The position numbers were made by a program, and so were the translations under genes. This document shows, in pieces, positions 47,647-57,662 of a stretch of DNA of 64,000 nucleotides. Every line of letters begins with the position of its first letter. Positions within the stretch are counted from its first letter, which is position 1. The notes below the pieces were generated by a model. The model did no database searches and was not told where the DNA came from. It worked only from the letters and a program-made list of their open reading frames with translations. This DNA comes from Pseudoalteromonas ostreae (GTDB taxonomy: Bacteria; Pseudomonadota; Gammaproteobacteria; Enterobacterales; Alteromonadaceae): the NCBI RefSeq assembly GCF_018069805.1, contig NZ_JAGPYN010000013.1, positions 90,699 to 154,698 of the forward strand, written 5' to 3'.

Positions 47647-48567
47647 ATGGCAGGCACTAACCTATTGACATTATTGGACGATATCACCACTTTATTAGAT
47701 GACATTGCCACTATGAGTAAAGTAGCCACGAAGAAAACGGCGGGTGTGTTAGGGGATGATTTGGCCTTAAACGCGCAACAAGTGACAGGAGTCACTGCCG
47801 ATCGTGAGCTACCCGTAGTGTGGGCGGTAGCAAAAGGCTCATTTGTAAATAAAGCTATTTTAGTTCCTGCTGCGTTATTAGTAAGCGTCTGGCTACCTTG
47901 GCTTATTACACCTTTATTGATGGTGGGTGGGTTATTTTTGTGTTTTGAAGGTGCCGAAAAGTTAGTCGAAAAGTTATTACCAGCTACGAAAAATAATGAT
48001 GTAGATGCTATCGAAAATTTAGATTTAGTTGAGTACGAAAAACAAAAAGTAAAGGGGGCTATTCGAACCGACTTTATTTTATCGGCAGAAATAATCGTTA
48101 TCACTCTAGGTACAGTGGCGGGTGCAAGCCTAGTAAATCAAGCGCTAGTTTTGAGTGTTATTGCGGTGATCATGACCATAGGCGTTTATGGGTTAGTGGC
48201 AGGGATTGTAAAACTCGATGATGCTGGTTTGTATTTACTTAACCAAGCACAGCAAACGGGTAATCGTTTTAAAGCCTTATTAGGTAAAGGTTTGTTAGCC
48301 GCTGCACCACGCTTAATGGCATTTTTAGCATTTGCAGGTACGGTCGCGATGTTTTTAGTGGGTGGTGGAATTTTAGTGCATGGCATTAGCGTGTTGCATC
48401 ATTGTCAAATCGCTGTTGCTGAGTTTGCATTGGCAAATTTAGGTATGCTGGGAGAGATTATAGCGCCTTTACTGTTCGATGGTTTATTAGGTGTATTAGC
48501 CGGTGCGGTTGCTGTGTTGGTTCATCATGGAATTGCCAGTAAGAAAGCAAAAAAGCCAGCAAAGTAG
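47647..48567 (+). CDS. yedI: YedI, DUF808 inner-membrane protein
   Basis: A 306-residue membrane protein almost identical in pattern to E. coli YedI (305): [48 protein letters not shown] at the start, [21 protein letters not shown]-like [38 protein letters not shown], and several helices in the C-terminal half. The function is unknown. AAAGGA precedes the start. Its last codons contain the terminator hairpin of the convergent gene. Confidence 0.9.
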   Translation: MAGTNLLTLLDDITTLLDDIATMSKVATKKTAGVLGDDLALNAQQVTGVTADRELPVVWAVAKGSFVNKAILVPAALLVSVWLPWLITPLLMVGGLFLCFEGAEKLVEKLLPATKNNDVDAIENLDLVEYEKQKVKGAIRTDFILSAEIIVITLGTVAGASLVNQALVLSVIAVIMTIGVYGLVAGIVKLDDAGLYLLNQAQQTGNRFKALLGKGLLAAAPRLMAFLAFAGTVAMFLVGGGILVHGISVLHHCQIAVAEFALANLGMLGEIIAPLLFDGLLGVLAGAVAVLVHHGIASKKAKKPAK

Positions 48568-48577
48568 ATTTGCTGGC
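48549..48577 (-). terminator. Intrinsic terminator of the His-rich lipoprotein gene, inside the 3' end of yedI
   Basis: Perfect 9-base stem GCCAGCAAA (48555-48563) / TTTGCTGGC (48569-48577), loop of five. Read on the minus strand it is followed by six T (48549-48554 on the plus strand are A). The hairpin includes the yedI stop codon, so one sequence serves as coding end and opposite-strand terminator. Confidence 0.8.
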
Positions 48578-48623
48578 AATGAATTAGCAAGGGAATGCTA
48601 TGAAAGTTATTCGCTTGAATTTA

Positions 48624-49913
48624 TTAGTGTTCATGTTTTGATTCAGCAGCTATACCTAACCAGGTAATTTGATTAGGGATAAAATCAAGGTTAAGAATAG
48701 TTTGAGTCGTTTGCTCATGCGTGTCGATACTTAATACTGTTTGGTTGTTTGCATCACTGATATATAAAGTATCGTCGGCCGCTGAGGCCGCGAGTGCATA
48801 GTTACCAGCTGGGTTTTCGAGTACTTTAAAGCGTGCGCTGACTTGCCAATCATCTTCAGCATGTAGCACCGACAAGAAACCATCACTTTCAAGTACATAA
48901 AACTCGCCGGTAATCCTATCCAGTGCAGTTGCTAATACGGTATTTTCAGTATTTTGTTGCCATGTAAGCTGTGTCATTTCAGCTGATACTGGGTCTATGG
49001 TGTAAAAAAGCTTACTTTGTGCAATACCTAAAAATAGCTCACTGTGTTCACTCGCTTTAATTGTGCCAATACGCGTACCTTCAGCAAAGCTGTTGAGATT
49101 AGCTACTTTGGCTGCGTTAAACACATCACCTTTTTCAGTTATAACTAATACACCATCGCTACAGCCAAAAGCGATGTGCTGGTGATTTTGCGCACTGCCA
49201 TGTAGTGCAGGGCAATCCACTGAAAACCGCTGTTCTTGATGAAAGTGATCACCATGAATATGCAGTTGTTCTACATAATTTGGCAGCACGCTAGTTATAT
49301 CTTCGCTGCGATAAGTTGTTATTACCGATCCACCGCGAATTTGCGCTGTACCATGCATGGCATTGTTAAAGCTATGTGCTGCTAACGTTTTCCCAGCAGC
49401 AAGTGATTCATCACTTAATAACACAAAGCTTGCAGGGATCCCTGCATCAAGATCGCCATCAAAAAACAGTGCAGCTTGCTGTTCACTGATATCAAAATGG
49501 GTTGGTTTACTATCGCTAAAGATTAAATCATGCAGCTCGGGTTGCTGTTCGTAACCATGTTGGTGATCACCATGATCTTCTGTAAATAATCCACCGTCAA
49601 TGAACTCAACATAATTTTCTGCTCGCTGGATCAATACTGCGTAACGAAAATTAGGACTGGCATATAGACCACTTATTACGTTGCTGGTATTAAAGGTCTC
49701 CAGCAACGAGTTGTTGTCAGCGTTAAAAACAGATACGTTAGCAATATCAGCATGGCTAATCGCTAATCGCCCTTTTGCAGTGATTTCGGTGTGGTCATGG
49801 TCATCTTTCTGCTCAGCATTTTTATCTACAAGGTCATCAATTTCACTGTTACAGGCACACAGTACAGCAACCATAGAGGCAATTAAGCAAGTTTTATAGT
49901 TAGGTAAAATCAT
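48624..49913 (-). CDS. His-rich beta-propeller-like lipoprotein, AztD-like candidate zinc chaperone
   Basis: A 429-residue lipoprotein with a signal ending VLCAC (Cys21). The mature protein has repeated short strands typical of a propeller (NVSVFNADNNSLLETF, GDVFNAAKVANLNSF, LYISDANNQTVLSID) and His clusters: DDHDHTE at 37-43, EDHGDHQHG at 112-120, HIHGDHFH at 218-225, and a terminal KHEH. This resembles periplasmic zinc metallochaperones of the AztD type. No AztABC transporter is adjacent, so it may serve a distant ZnuABC. Two Zur-like boxes lie just upstream. The metal role is inferred; the family name is moderately sure. Confidence 0.72.
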   Translation of the reverse strand: MILPNYKTCLIASMVAVLCACNSEIDDLVDKNAEQKDDHDHTEITAKGRLAISHADIANVSVFNADNNSLLETFNTSNVISGLYASPNFRYAVLIQRAENYVEFIDGGLFTEDHGDHQHGYEQQPELHDLIFSDSKPTHFDISEQQAALFFDGDLDAGIPASFVLLSDESLAAGKTLAAHSFNNAMHGTAQIRGGSVITTYRSEDITSVLPNYVEQLHIHGDHFHQEQRFSVDCPALHGSAQNHQHIAFGCSDGVLVITEKGDVFNAAKVANLNSFAEGTRIGTIKASEHSELFLGIAQSKLFYTIDPVSAEMTQLTWQQNTENTVLATALDRITGEFYVLESDGFLSVLHAEDDWQVSARFKVLENPAGNYALAASAADDTLYISDANNQTVLSIDTHEQTTQTILNLDFIPNQITWLGIAAESKHEH

Positions 49914-49930
49914 TAACAGTCCAGTGTTTT

Positions 49931-49962
49931 GTTATAGTATATCTGTAATGTTATAGTGTAAC
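49931..49962 (-). promoter_or_regulatory. Two Zur-like boxes upstream of the His-rich lipoprotein gene
   Basis: GTTATAGTATATC (49931-49943) and GTTATAGTGTAAC (49950-49962) each differ by one base from the Zur core GTTATA-N-TATAAC. They are 19 bases apart, about two helical turns, and lie 18-49 bases before the start codon. This is where a repressor would block transcription. Confidence 0.72.
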
Positions 49963-50126
49963 CATTTTGGTGTAAATATAAATCGAACTATTTGTTGGGG
50001 TGTTAAACTAGTAAATGTTGATTAAATGGCAAGCCAAAGACTTGCGATAGTTGCAAAGTAACGCCTTGACCTTAATTAAACCCCTGTGAAACGCTGAACT
50101 CTGCACCTTGAGGTGATTTGGGTATG

Positions 50127-51065
50127 TTAACAGGAATGCTCAAGGCACAGCTCTTTGAGTTGTACTTTGGCTTTGTGGTTATTTTGCCCTGCAGCTTGTT
50201 GATACCAATAAATAGCTTGGCTGATATCTTTTTCTACCCCCTCACCATCACGATACATTTGCGCAGTATTAAGCTGACCCCATTGTGAGCCTTCTTTGCT
50301 GGCGAGCAAAAAGCTTTCGAACGCTTCAGGAAATAACCTATCTTTGTAATAGGTGATGCCTTGCTGATTATTTTTATTAAGCTTCACCCCTTCATATAGC
50401 GGTTTAGGGCGTGGTGGGAACATCACAAAACCACCATATAAGCTATATGCGTAAGGACGCAGTACATCATAAATAACACCTTCATCATATAAACGCTGTA
50501 CTTCGCTGCGAGGTAAAGTAATTGTTTTTGATGAAAAATAATCTTTTTGTACCAATAAGCTGGTACGCATAGCCATAGTAATGCCACTGTTGCGTTTATA
50601 GCGATAATTGCTGATTTGAAAGGTGATATTTTTTTCATCAAACTCGAGTACTTGGGCTACTTTTAGGTTTTCAGGGCGCAATGGTGCGTTAGAAAACTTA
50701 TCAGCATGTACCAAGTAAGTATCGAATGCTTGTGGCTGGTTTAGTATTGCTTGCTTGCCTTTTAGCTCATCAAGATGTTGTGTATAAAAGTAAATAGATA
50801 GCCAGATAAATAATATCGAGCCTATAAAATATTTGATCAAAGAAAGCTTTTCTAACCATGGCAGTTGCATAATTGAAAGCTGCACACTGTGCTGACAATC
50901 ACTACATCGGTATTGGTAATGCCATGCTAATGGCAGCATAGGGACAATTGAAAAACGCAAAAAGCGGCTATGGTTTTGTAGTCGATAATCATTATTGTGA
51001 CAGTGTGGGCAGGTTTTTGTTTGGCTGAAAAACGACAATGAATCGCTGGTATTGAATAGTAGCAT
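50127..51065 (-). CDS. Zinc-ribbon, single-helix, Sel1-repeat membrane protein
   Basis: A 312-residue protein. Residues 19-22 (CPHC) and 54-57 (CSDC) form a zinc ribbon. A helix at about 76-94 follows (LIKYFIGSILFIWLSIYFYT). A charged, mainly beta region (FDEKNITFQISNYRYKRNSG) leads to C-terminal Sel1-like repeats (GSQWGQLNTAQMYRDGEGVEKDISQAIYWYQQAAGQNNHKA). Function is unknown; Sel1 repeats usually bind partner proteins. AAAAGG precedes the ATG, just after a 14-base-stem hairpin. Confidence 0.8.
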   Translation of the reverse strand: MLLFNTSDSLSFFSQTKTCPHCHNNDYRLQNHSRFLRFSIVPMLPLAWHYQYRCSDCQHSVQLSIMQLPWLEKLSLIKYFIGSILFIWLSIYFYTQHLDELKGKQAILNQPQAFDTYLVHADKFSNAPLRPENLKVAQVLEFDEKNITFQISNYRYKRNSGITMAMRTSLLVQKDYFSSKTITLPRSEVQRLYDEGVIYDVLRPYAYSLYGGFVMFPPRPKPLYEGVKLNKNNQQGITYYKDRLFPEAFESFLLASKEGSQWGQLNTAQMYRDGEGVEKDISQAIYWYQQAAGQNNHKAKVQLKELCLEHSC

Positions 51066-51076
51066 ATGGCCTTTTC

Positions 51077-51112
51077 CCTTCCTTGTTTTACGTTAAATTA
51101 AAACAAGGAAGG
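51077..51112 (-). other. 14-base perfect hairpin between the M28 peptidase and Sel1 genes
   Basis: Arms CCTTCCTTGTTTTA (51077-51090) and TAAAACAAGGAAGG (51099-51112) pair perfectly around an 8-base loop. On the minus strand it lies 44 bases past the M28 stop and 11 bases before the Sel1 start. AAGGAAGG inside the stem is itself Shine-Dalgarno-like. There is no clear T-tract, so it may regulate translation or end the upstream transcript Rho-dependently. Confidence 0.6.
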
Positions 51113-51156
51113 TTAAATGCAAAGCAGAAAACTGTAAGAAAGTATGTTTGATTAGC

Positions 51157-52560
51157 TTATTTACTTGCTACAGGCTTTGCTTTAATTGTAGTTTTAGCAT
51201 CAGCTGCCATTAACGCAAATACAGCATATGCTGCGGTATTTTGCTTAAGTTTAGCCGGATCTATTTTATCAAGTGTGTCATCAGCGGTGTGGTGGTAGTC
51301 AAAGTAATCAGTACCGTCTTGGTGCAGCTCAAAAATTGGCGCGCTGGTGGCTTGTTTAAATGGAATTAAATCAGGCCCGCCATTAGCGTTATTTTTACCT
51401 ATGTATTCAACATTTAGCGGCGCAAGTTGCTTGGCTATTGCACGTACTACCGGCAGTGACGCTGCAGATACATTCGATTCAAAGCCATACACTACATCAG
51501 CACCAAAGTCAGATTCAGCGGCGGCAACAATTTTATCAAGTTCATTTACATGTTGTTTAAAATAAGCTTTAGCGCCCCATAAACCTAGCTCTTCAGCGGC
51601 AAATAACACTACACGAATACTGCGTTTAGGACGTTTTATTTCACTAATATGTTTGGCTGCAGCCATGGTTAACGCAACGCCTGCACCATCATCAAGTGCG
51701 CCAGTGCCTAAATCCCAAGAATCTAAATGACCGCCAATCAGTACGTACTGTTCAGGGTTTTGTGTGCCATTGAACTGACCAATCACGTTATAGCCAGTAC
51801 CTTGGCCGCGATCTTCAGTTTGCACATTGATATTTACGGTAACATTTTTACCAAGTGCAACTAAGCGAGCTAGCTGATCTGCATCAGGATTAGCAATGGT
51901 CACATTAGGAATTTTCGTAACACCTTCTTGATAGTGGCTGCCGCCGGTATGAGCAAAGCGGTGGTGTGCGGTGCTAACAGAGCGCATCATATAACCAATC
52001 GCGCCTTTTTTTGCCGCCTCAACAGAACCAGTTGAGCGAGCACGTACAGCAGGACCATAGCCGTTGCCATCAATATGGCGATTCATACGGTAATTTATAT
52101 AAGCAATTTTACCCTTTAAGCGGTTAGCGGGAGCGGCAATAAGTTCATCAAGGGTTTCAAATAACACTACATCAGCGGTAATACCATCTTTCGGTGTACT
52201 AACGCTGTGGCCTAATGCTGTTAGGTGCAAAGGTTGCTCGCTTGGCGTTAAAATTTTGCCACTTTCACTAAAACGACGCCACTCGGGGAAGGTTGCTTCT
52301 TCTAGCCATACTTTATCAAAACCAAGCTGTTTAAATTTAGCTTGGGCCCACGCAACGGCTTTTTTATCGTTTTCTGTGCCAGGTAAGCGAGGCCCTATTT
52401 CAGTAGTAAGCGATTCAAGCAATTGATAGCTTAACTCGCTGTTACTGGCATTAGTTCTAAGTTCAGCCACTTGCTGAAGTTGCTTCGTGGTAAATTCGGA
52501 CTCGCTGGCATTGGCTAAAAAGCTGCCGGCAAGTAGTAACCCTGTGATGATTTTTTTCAT
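51157..52560 (-). CDS. M28 family zinc metallopeptidase (carboxypeptidase Q-like)
   Basis: About 467 residues from ATG 52560, beginning with a signal peptide (MKKIITGLLLAGSFLANASE). A PA-type inserted domain (about 120-280) interrupts the peptidase. Metal ligands are in GGHLDSWDLGTGALDDGAGVAL (His and Asp), FAAEELGLWGA (Glu pair), ESDFGAD (Asp) and DYFDYHHTADDTLDKID (His). This layout matches the plasma glutamate carboxypeptidase group, which cleaves dipeptides. Frame extends upstream to 52728, but those residues look untranslated and would overlap dbpA. Exported, probably periplasmic. Confidence 0.9.
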   Translation of the reverse strand: MKKIITGLLLAGSFLANASESEFTTKQLQQVAELRTNASNSELSYQLLESLTTEIGPRLPGTENDKKAVAWAQAKFKQLGFDKVWLEEATFPEWRRFSESGKILTPSEQPLHLTALGHSVSTPKDGITADVVLFETLDELIAAPANRLKGKIAYINYRMNRHIDGNGYGPAVRARSTGSVEAAKKGAIGYMMRSVSTAHHRFAHTGGSHYQEGVTKIPNVTIANPDADQLARLVALGKNVTVNINVQTEDRGQGTGYNVIGQFNGTQNPEQYVLIGGHLDSWDLGTGALDDGAGVALTMAAAKHISEIKRPKRSIRVVLFAAEELGLWGAKAYFKQHVNELDKIVAAAESDFGADVVYGFESNVSAASLPVVRAIAKQLAPLNVEYIGKNNANGGPDLIPFKQATSAPIFELHQDGTDYFDYHHTADDTLDKIDPAKLKQNTAAYAVFALMAADAKTTIKAKPVASK

Positions 52561-52786
52561 TATTAACTTTGGCTGTATTTTCAAGTGTGCGCTATTAAAG
52601 CATTTAACATTGGGTAGAAAAAGTAGATGAGATAAAACGCCAGACGCAATTATTAGGTGGTTGAATGTTTGTTGATAATCTTGCCAGCTTAATGGTAGCA
52701 GTTTGTATATTCTGCTATTATGCAGCATAACTAAGTCGGGCGTTTGCAGCGGCTTTTCATGTTTACTTTTTGCACTGGAAATTACT

Positions 52787-54175
52787 TTGACCGCAACAGC
52801 TTTTTCATCTCTCGCTTTACCATCAGGGTTGGTAGATAACTTATCAACGTTAGGTTATACCCAAATGACCGCTGTACAGGCGCAAAGTCTGCCGCCAGTT
52901 CTTGAAGGTAAAGATATCATTGCACAAGCCAAAACAGGCTCAGGTAAAACTGCAGCGTTTAGTTTAGGCGTGCTTGCTAAGCTCAATGTGAAACGTTTTC
53001 GTATTCAATCATTAGTACTTTGTCCAACCCGTGAGTTGGCTGAGCAAGTGGCTGTGGAAATGCGTAAATTAGCACGTGGTATTCACAATATAAAAATATT
53101 AACTTTATGTGGTGGTGTGTCGATTGGTCCACAAATTGGTTCTCTAGAGCATGGAGCACATATTATTGTTGGTACACCTGGACGTGTTGATGATCATATT
53201 CGCAAAGGTACGCTACGTTTAGACGATGTAGACACTTTGGTACTTGATGAAGCTGATCAAATGCTTGATATGGGCTTTCAAGATACCTTAGATGCGATTA
53301 TCGATTGTATTCCTAAACAGCGCCAAACGTTGTTATTCAGTGCGACTTTCCCACGTGCAATCGAAGCGATTGCTAAACGGGTGCTAAACAACCCCGTTAT
53401 GGTGAAAGTTGAGGAAGAGCAAGAAAAGAGCACCATCAAGCAATACTTTTATAAAATGGATAATAACAAACAGCGCTTTAATACGTTAAAGCTGCTGTTA
53501 CTTAAATTTCAGCCAGAAAGCTGTGTGGTGTTTTGTAATACCAAGGTCGAAACTCAACAGGTGTGTGATGATTTAGCTGATGAAGGTTTTAGTGCCGTGT
53601 CATTGCATGGTGATTTAGAGCAGCGAGATCGTGAGCGCACTCTTATTCACTTTGCGAATAAAAGCGCCTCGATTTTAGTGGCCACTGATGTAGCCGCTCG
53701 TGGTTTAGACATCGATGATATGGATATGGTGATTAACTACCACCTTGCCCATGACCCACAAACCCACGTACACCGTATTGGTCGTACTGGTCGTGCTGGT
53801 AAAAAAGGCATTGCATGCTCTATTTATGGCGATGCGGAACAATTCAAAGTGGCACAAATTAGTGACCATTATGAATGTGATTTTTTACCAGAACAATTAC
53901 CGCCGTTTAGCCTACTTGAAAAGCCACCATACAAACCACAAATGGTGACACTAATGATCGATTCAGGTAAAAAGCAAAAGGTACGCGCAGGTGATATTTT
54001 AGGTGCATTAACCGGTAAAGATGGTGTTGCCGGACGTCAAGTCGGTAAAATTAATGTGCTTGATAATGTGGCTTTTGTGGCTGTCGAACGAAATAGCTCA
54101 AAGCCCGCGCTACGTAAATTAACCGAGGGTAATATTAAAGGCCGTAAAATTCGTGCCCGTCGTTTAACTCGTTAA
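52787..54175 (+). CDS. dbpA: DbpA, ATP-dependent 23S rRNA helicase
   Basis: A 462-residue DEAD-box helicase that acts in 50S ribosome assembly by binding hairpin 92 of 23S rRNA. Motifs in order: TAFSSLALP, MTAVQAQSLP (Q motif), [69 protein letters not shown]. The C-terminal RNA-recognition domain has IDSGKKQKVRAGDILGALTG and GRKIRARRL, specific to DbpA. TTG at 52787, with GGAAA upstream, gives the E. coli-like start; the frame continues to 52703 without another good start. Confidence 0.93.
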   Translation: MTATAFSSLALPSGLVDNLSTLGYTQMTAVQAQSLPPVLEGKDIIAQAKTGSGKTAAFSLGVLAKLNVKRFRIQSLVLCPTRELAEQVAVEMRKLARGIHNIKILTLCGGVSIGPQIGSLEHGAHIIVGTPGRVDDHIRKGTLRLDDVDTLVLDEADQMLDMGFQDTLDAIIDCIPKQRQTLLFSATFPRAIEAIAKRVLNNPVMVKVEEEQEKSTIKQYFYKMDNNKQRFNTLKLLLLKFQPESCVVFCNTKVETQQVCDDLADEGFSAVSLHGDLEQRDRERTLIHFANKSASILVATDVAARGLDIDDMDMVINYHLAHDPQTHVHRIGRTGRAGKKGIACSIYGDAEQFKVAQISDHYECDFLPEQLPPFSLLEKPPYKPQMVTLMIDSGKKQKVRAGDILGALTGKDGVAGRQVGKINVLDNVAFVAVERNSSKPALRKLTEGNIKGRKIRARRLTR

Positions 54176-54182
54176 TTATTGC

Positions 54183-54767
54183 TTATGATATTTTTGAGCA
54201 GCTTGCCCTAAGCTGCTCATATTCATTTTTTAACTGTTTAAACTGCTCTGCATTACCATGTTGTTTATCTGGATGATATTGTGTTGCCAACTGCCGCCAG
54301 CGCTTTTGCAATGCCTGCATAGAAAAATCGTCAGGTAATTCCCAGTGCTTTAATAATGTATGGCGTTGTTGTTGATCAAGCGTATTTATTGTTGGTGATG
54401 CACGAAAAGCACCCCAAAAGTTATCTAACAGTGATTTAACTTCTGTTATCGAGGCATCGTAATTTTGCCAATCTAGATAGTACGCTTGTAATGAGTCATG
54501 CGCTGCAATGGTTATCTTATCTGGATTATCGGTGAGCTCTATATGTAAACTGGCTACCAATAAATATTGATTTGGCAACAGTTGTTGTTGCAACTGATAA
54601 AGTGCATTCATAATTAAAAAGTTACGTTTAAATAGGTCACGGTATGGATCTGTATCTAAGTCATTAATTACACCACGCTCAGATAATTCCAATGCTAAAG
54701 TGTGAACCTTCCAAATGCGCTTTGTTAAAATTAACTCGAAAATCTCATCAATCAGTGGGTTAAGCAT
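54183..54767 (-). CDS. DnaJ-related protein
   Basis: A 194-residue protein of the DNAJ_related family. The N-terminal half (LNPLIDEIFELILTKRIWKVHTLALELSERG, DPYRDLFKRNFLIMNALYQL) is the family-specific domain. A C-terminal J-domain begins near residue 140, with HPD at 165-167 in YHPDKQHG. J-domains stimulate Hsp70 ATPase; the client is unknown. It converges with dbpA, whose terminator hairpin overlaps the last codons. Confidence 0.88.
   Translation of the reverse strand: MLNPLIDEIFELILTKRIWKVHTLALELSERGVINDLDTDPYRDLFKRNFLIMNALYQLQQQLLPNQYLLVASLHIELTDNPDKITIAAHDSLQAYYLDWQNYDASITEVKSLLDNFWGAFRASPTINTLDQQQRHTLLKHWELPDDFSMQALQKRWRQLATQYHPDKQHGNAEQFKQLKNEYEQLRASCSKIS
54195..54231 (+). terminator. 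Likely terminator of dbpA
   Basis: Perfect 10-base stem TGAGCAGCTT (54195-54204) / AAGCTGCTCA (54210-54219), loop of five. After six bases a T6 run follows on the plus strand. It sits inside the 3' end of the convergent DnaJ-related gene. Confidence 0.55.
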
Positions 54768-54845
54768 TGTTTACAGTCTAGTTATTGGTGTATCTTGACT
54801 AAACTATCATAGCTTCTATTGCTAACAAAGTTCCAAGGAAAAATT

Positions 54846-57662
54846 ATGCTGGGTCAGCTTAAGCGCCTATTATTTATTTGCTCTATTAGTGTGCTTGGCG
54901 CTTTTTCTCAATCAGGTAATGCTCAACAACAAATTCCACTTTTTGAACAATTTAAAGTTACGGATGAATGGACTGAAAAGCAGTTGTTAGCAACCCAATT
55001 ACTGTCTAAACAATTATCCAATCAGCAACAAGTCGCTATTTATTCTAGCTTAGCTGAGCATGCATTTAAATTGAGTAATTATCCTCAAGCATTGCATTAT
55101 TATCAGTTGCTTGAGCAGCATAGTGCATTTGAAGATCTGCCTGAGTTACATTTTAGAGCAATAAAAATGCAGGGCGTGATGCAATATTTTCAAGGTTTAT
55201 TGCAACAAGCCATTATCGACTACAGCCGTGCTTTAAACTTCGCGATACGTTTAAAAAGTCCATTAAAACAAGCCAATTTATTGAGTAATATTGGCCTCGC
55301 ATACTTTGATATGCATAACATGGAGCTTGCTTTAGATTATTATCAGCAGGCAAAAGCACTTTATGAAATAGATGGTAGCGCACAAGACCGGGCCGATATT
55401 CTTCATAATATTGCGGGTATTTATATTCGTTTATCTAGCTATGATTCGGCACTCGAAATTTATCGCGAAGTACTTGATGTATTTCAGCAATTAGGTGACG
55501 AAGAAGGCGTTGCTCGCGCCTATGGTAATATGGGAGTTGCTTATACTGAGTCGGGCCAAAATCAATTAGCGTTACACTATTACCAGCTCGCTTTACGCTA
55601 TTATCAAAGCGTTAATGACGCCTATCAGTTGTCAGTACAGCACACTAATTTAGCAAATATAAATTTAAAAATTGATGAGTTGGATGCTGCTTTGTATCAC
55701 GCGAAAGCAGCTCAAAAGTACGCTCAGCAGATAGATAATCAATCCCTACGGTTAGCCTCTTTACACGTTTTAGCTAAAGTGCAATTAGTGATGGGGAATA
55801 TTGATATTGCGGAGCAAAATTTACAACAATCAATATCATTAGCTACAGAATATAAAGATGAATTGCGAATTAAAGATGGCTTAGGTATTGAGGCGTTATT
55901 AAGTGCTGGTATCGGTGACTATAAACGAGCTATTCATTTGCACCAACAGTTTGTCGATTATCAACGTAGCATAACCAGTGAAGAGGTTATGAAAGCGTTA
56001 AATGTATTTCAGTCTCAGTTTCAGTCGAACCAGTTAAATCAGGAAATTAAACAGCTTAAACAAGAGCGTAGCCTGCAAGAATTAAAGATTGAAAAACGCT
56101 CACAGTTAACCATTTTACTGTCGATTGTGCTGATGTTGGTATTGATCTGTGCAGTTGTATTATATCGCCGTGCAATTGAAAAAAAGGCCAAAACCCAATT
56201 AGAGCAAAAAGTTGAGCAACGCACTCAAGAATTACAATATGTGGCGCAAGAGCTACGTGCAGCGAATCAAGTTAAGAGTCAGTTCTTGGCTAATATCAGC
56301 CATGAGATTCGTACACCACTTACCGCTATTTTAGGGCAAACAGACGACTTATTACATGGTTTATATCAGCCCCAACAATTACAAACAGAATTGTTAGTTA
56401 TTAAAAAACATAGCGATCATTTAAAAGATTTGATTAATGATGTGCTCGATATAAGTAAGATAGAAGCAAACCGTTTAGATTTACATGTTAGCAAGTTTGA
56501 CCTCGTGGAGGTTGTTAATGATGTTTATGCTATGTCGGGTATACAGGCTAAAAGCAAAGGCTTAACGCTGCTATTAGAAAATCACTTAGGCTCGAGCTAT
56601 TGGACTAAGTTAGATATGATCCGCGTTAAGCAAATACTAATAAACCTACTGACTAATGCGATCAAATTTACCGAGCATGGCTGTGTCATTCTGCACATTA
56701 ATCACACCGAACAAGGCGTGTGTTTTAAAGTGATAGACACGGGGATAGGTATGAATACAGAGCAAATAAAAAACATTTTTGAATGTTTTCAACAGGGTGA
56801 TAATACAATCACCCGCAGGTTCGGTGGTTCAGGACTTGGGTTGAGTCTTTCTCAACAATTAGCAATTATGATGGGGGGTTATATTAGTGTTGAAAGTGAG
56901 TATGGTAAAGGCAGTGAGTTTATTTTTAATGTGCCATGTAAAGAGTATACGCCAACACTCCTTACTACTGAAAACTCAGAACCAGCCGTAACTAAACAGC
57001 TAGTTGGGCGAGTGTTACTAGCAGAAGATCACCCCGATAATCGTAGACTAATAACGCGCTTTTTAAAGTCAATCGGCCTTGAAGTGATTTCAGTAAGTAA
57101 TGGTGAGCAAGCAGTTGAACAGTGTCTCAGTGAATTTCCTGATGTTGTTTTACTAGATATACAAATGCCGATAATGGACGGCCTTAGCGCATTTGAACTG
57201 TTAAATAAGAGTGGTTTTAATAAACCTATTTTTGCGTTAACAGCTAATGCAATGAGCCATGAAATAGATGATTACTTAACAATGGGATTTACTGGCTATT
57301 TAAGTAAACCAATAGACAAAGAAGCGTTTTATCAGGCGCTCGCAACGCATTTAAACAGTACCAGCACGTTATCTTCAGCCAATCCTGATATTAGCGATTT
57401 AGTAACGAGTTTTATTAGCAGTTTTGATGATGAAATAGAATCAATTACACGGCATTTTTCAGCAAAGGACTATATTGCATTACAGCAAGATAGCCATCGC
57501 ATTCTTGGTGCTGCACAGATATTTTCATTAACTGATGTAGCTCATGCAGCTATGTGCTTAGATAAATTACTCTTATCACAAAAAAATAACCCTACCGAAG
57601 ATGCGGACATAAAAGAGTTAGTTGATGATTTGATTAATCAGTTATTACAACAGCTGACTTAA
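54846..57662 (+). CDS. TPR hybrid histidine kinase with receiver and Hpt domains
   Basis: A 938-residue sensor. A signal peptide is followed by a periplasmic TPR array (about 60-370: [49 protein letters not shown]). After a coiled coil comes TM (about 420-440). The cytosolic part has HisKA with His486 in [14 protein letters not shown], HATPase ([28 protein letters not shown]), a receiver with Asp771 in [11 protein letters not shown] and an Hpt domain with His884 in [12 protein letters not shown]. So a full phosphorelay lies in one chain. ATG at 54846 has AAGGAA upstream. The stop overlaps the convergent chemoreceptor. Confidence 0.92.
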   Translation: MLGQLKRLLFICSISVLGAFSQSGNAQQQIPLFEQFKVTDEWTEKQLLATQLLSKQLSNQQQVAIYSSLAEHAFKLSNYPQALHYYQLLEQHSAFEDLPELHFRAIKMQGVMQYFQGLLQQAIIDYSRALNFAIRLKSPLKQANLLSNIGLAYFDMHNMELALDYYQQAKALYEIDGSAQDRADILHNIAGIYIRLSSYDSALEIYREVLDVFQQLGDEEGVARAYGNMGVAYTESGQNQLALHYYQLALRYYQSVNDAYQLSVQHTNLANINLKIDELDAALYHAKAAQKYAQQIDNQSLRLASLHVLAKVQLVMGNIDIAEQNLQQSISLATEYKDELRIKDGLGIEALLSAGIGDYKRAIHLHQQFVDYQRSITSEEVMKALNVFQSQFQSNQLNQEIKQLKQERSLQELKIEKRSQLTILLSIVLMLVLICAVVLYRRAIEKKAKTQLEQKVEQRTQELQYVAQELRAANQVKSQFLANISHEIRTPLTAILGQTDDLLHGLYQPQQLQTELLVIKKHSDHLKDLINDVLDISKIEANRLDLHVSKFDLVEVVNDVYAMSGIQAKSKGLTLLLENHLGSSYWTKLDMIRVKQILINLLTNAIKFTEHGCVILHINHTEQGVCFKVIDTGIGMNTEQIKNIFECFQQGDNTITRRFGGSGLGLSLSQQLAIMMGGYISVESEYGKGSEFIFNVPCKEYTPTLLTTENSEPAVTKQLVGRVLLAEDHPDNRRLITRFLKSIGLEVISVSNGEQAVEQCLSEFPDVVLLDIQMPIMDGLSAFELLNKSGFNKPIFALTANAMSHEIDDYLTMGFTGYLSKPIDKEAFYQALATHLNSTSTLSSANPDISDLVTSFISSFDDEIESITRHFSAKDYIALQQDSHRILGAAQIFSLTDVAHAAMCLDKLLLSQKNNPTEDADIKELVDDLINQLLQQLT

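Noticed and set aside
47643..48104. 153-codon minus-strand frame opposite yedI
   Set aside because: Antisense shadow; yedI is unmistakable on the plus strand.
52561..52728. Extended N-terminus of the M28 peptidase
   Set aside because: The signal peptide starts at ATG 52560; upstream residues are not peptidase-like and overlap the dbpA leader.
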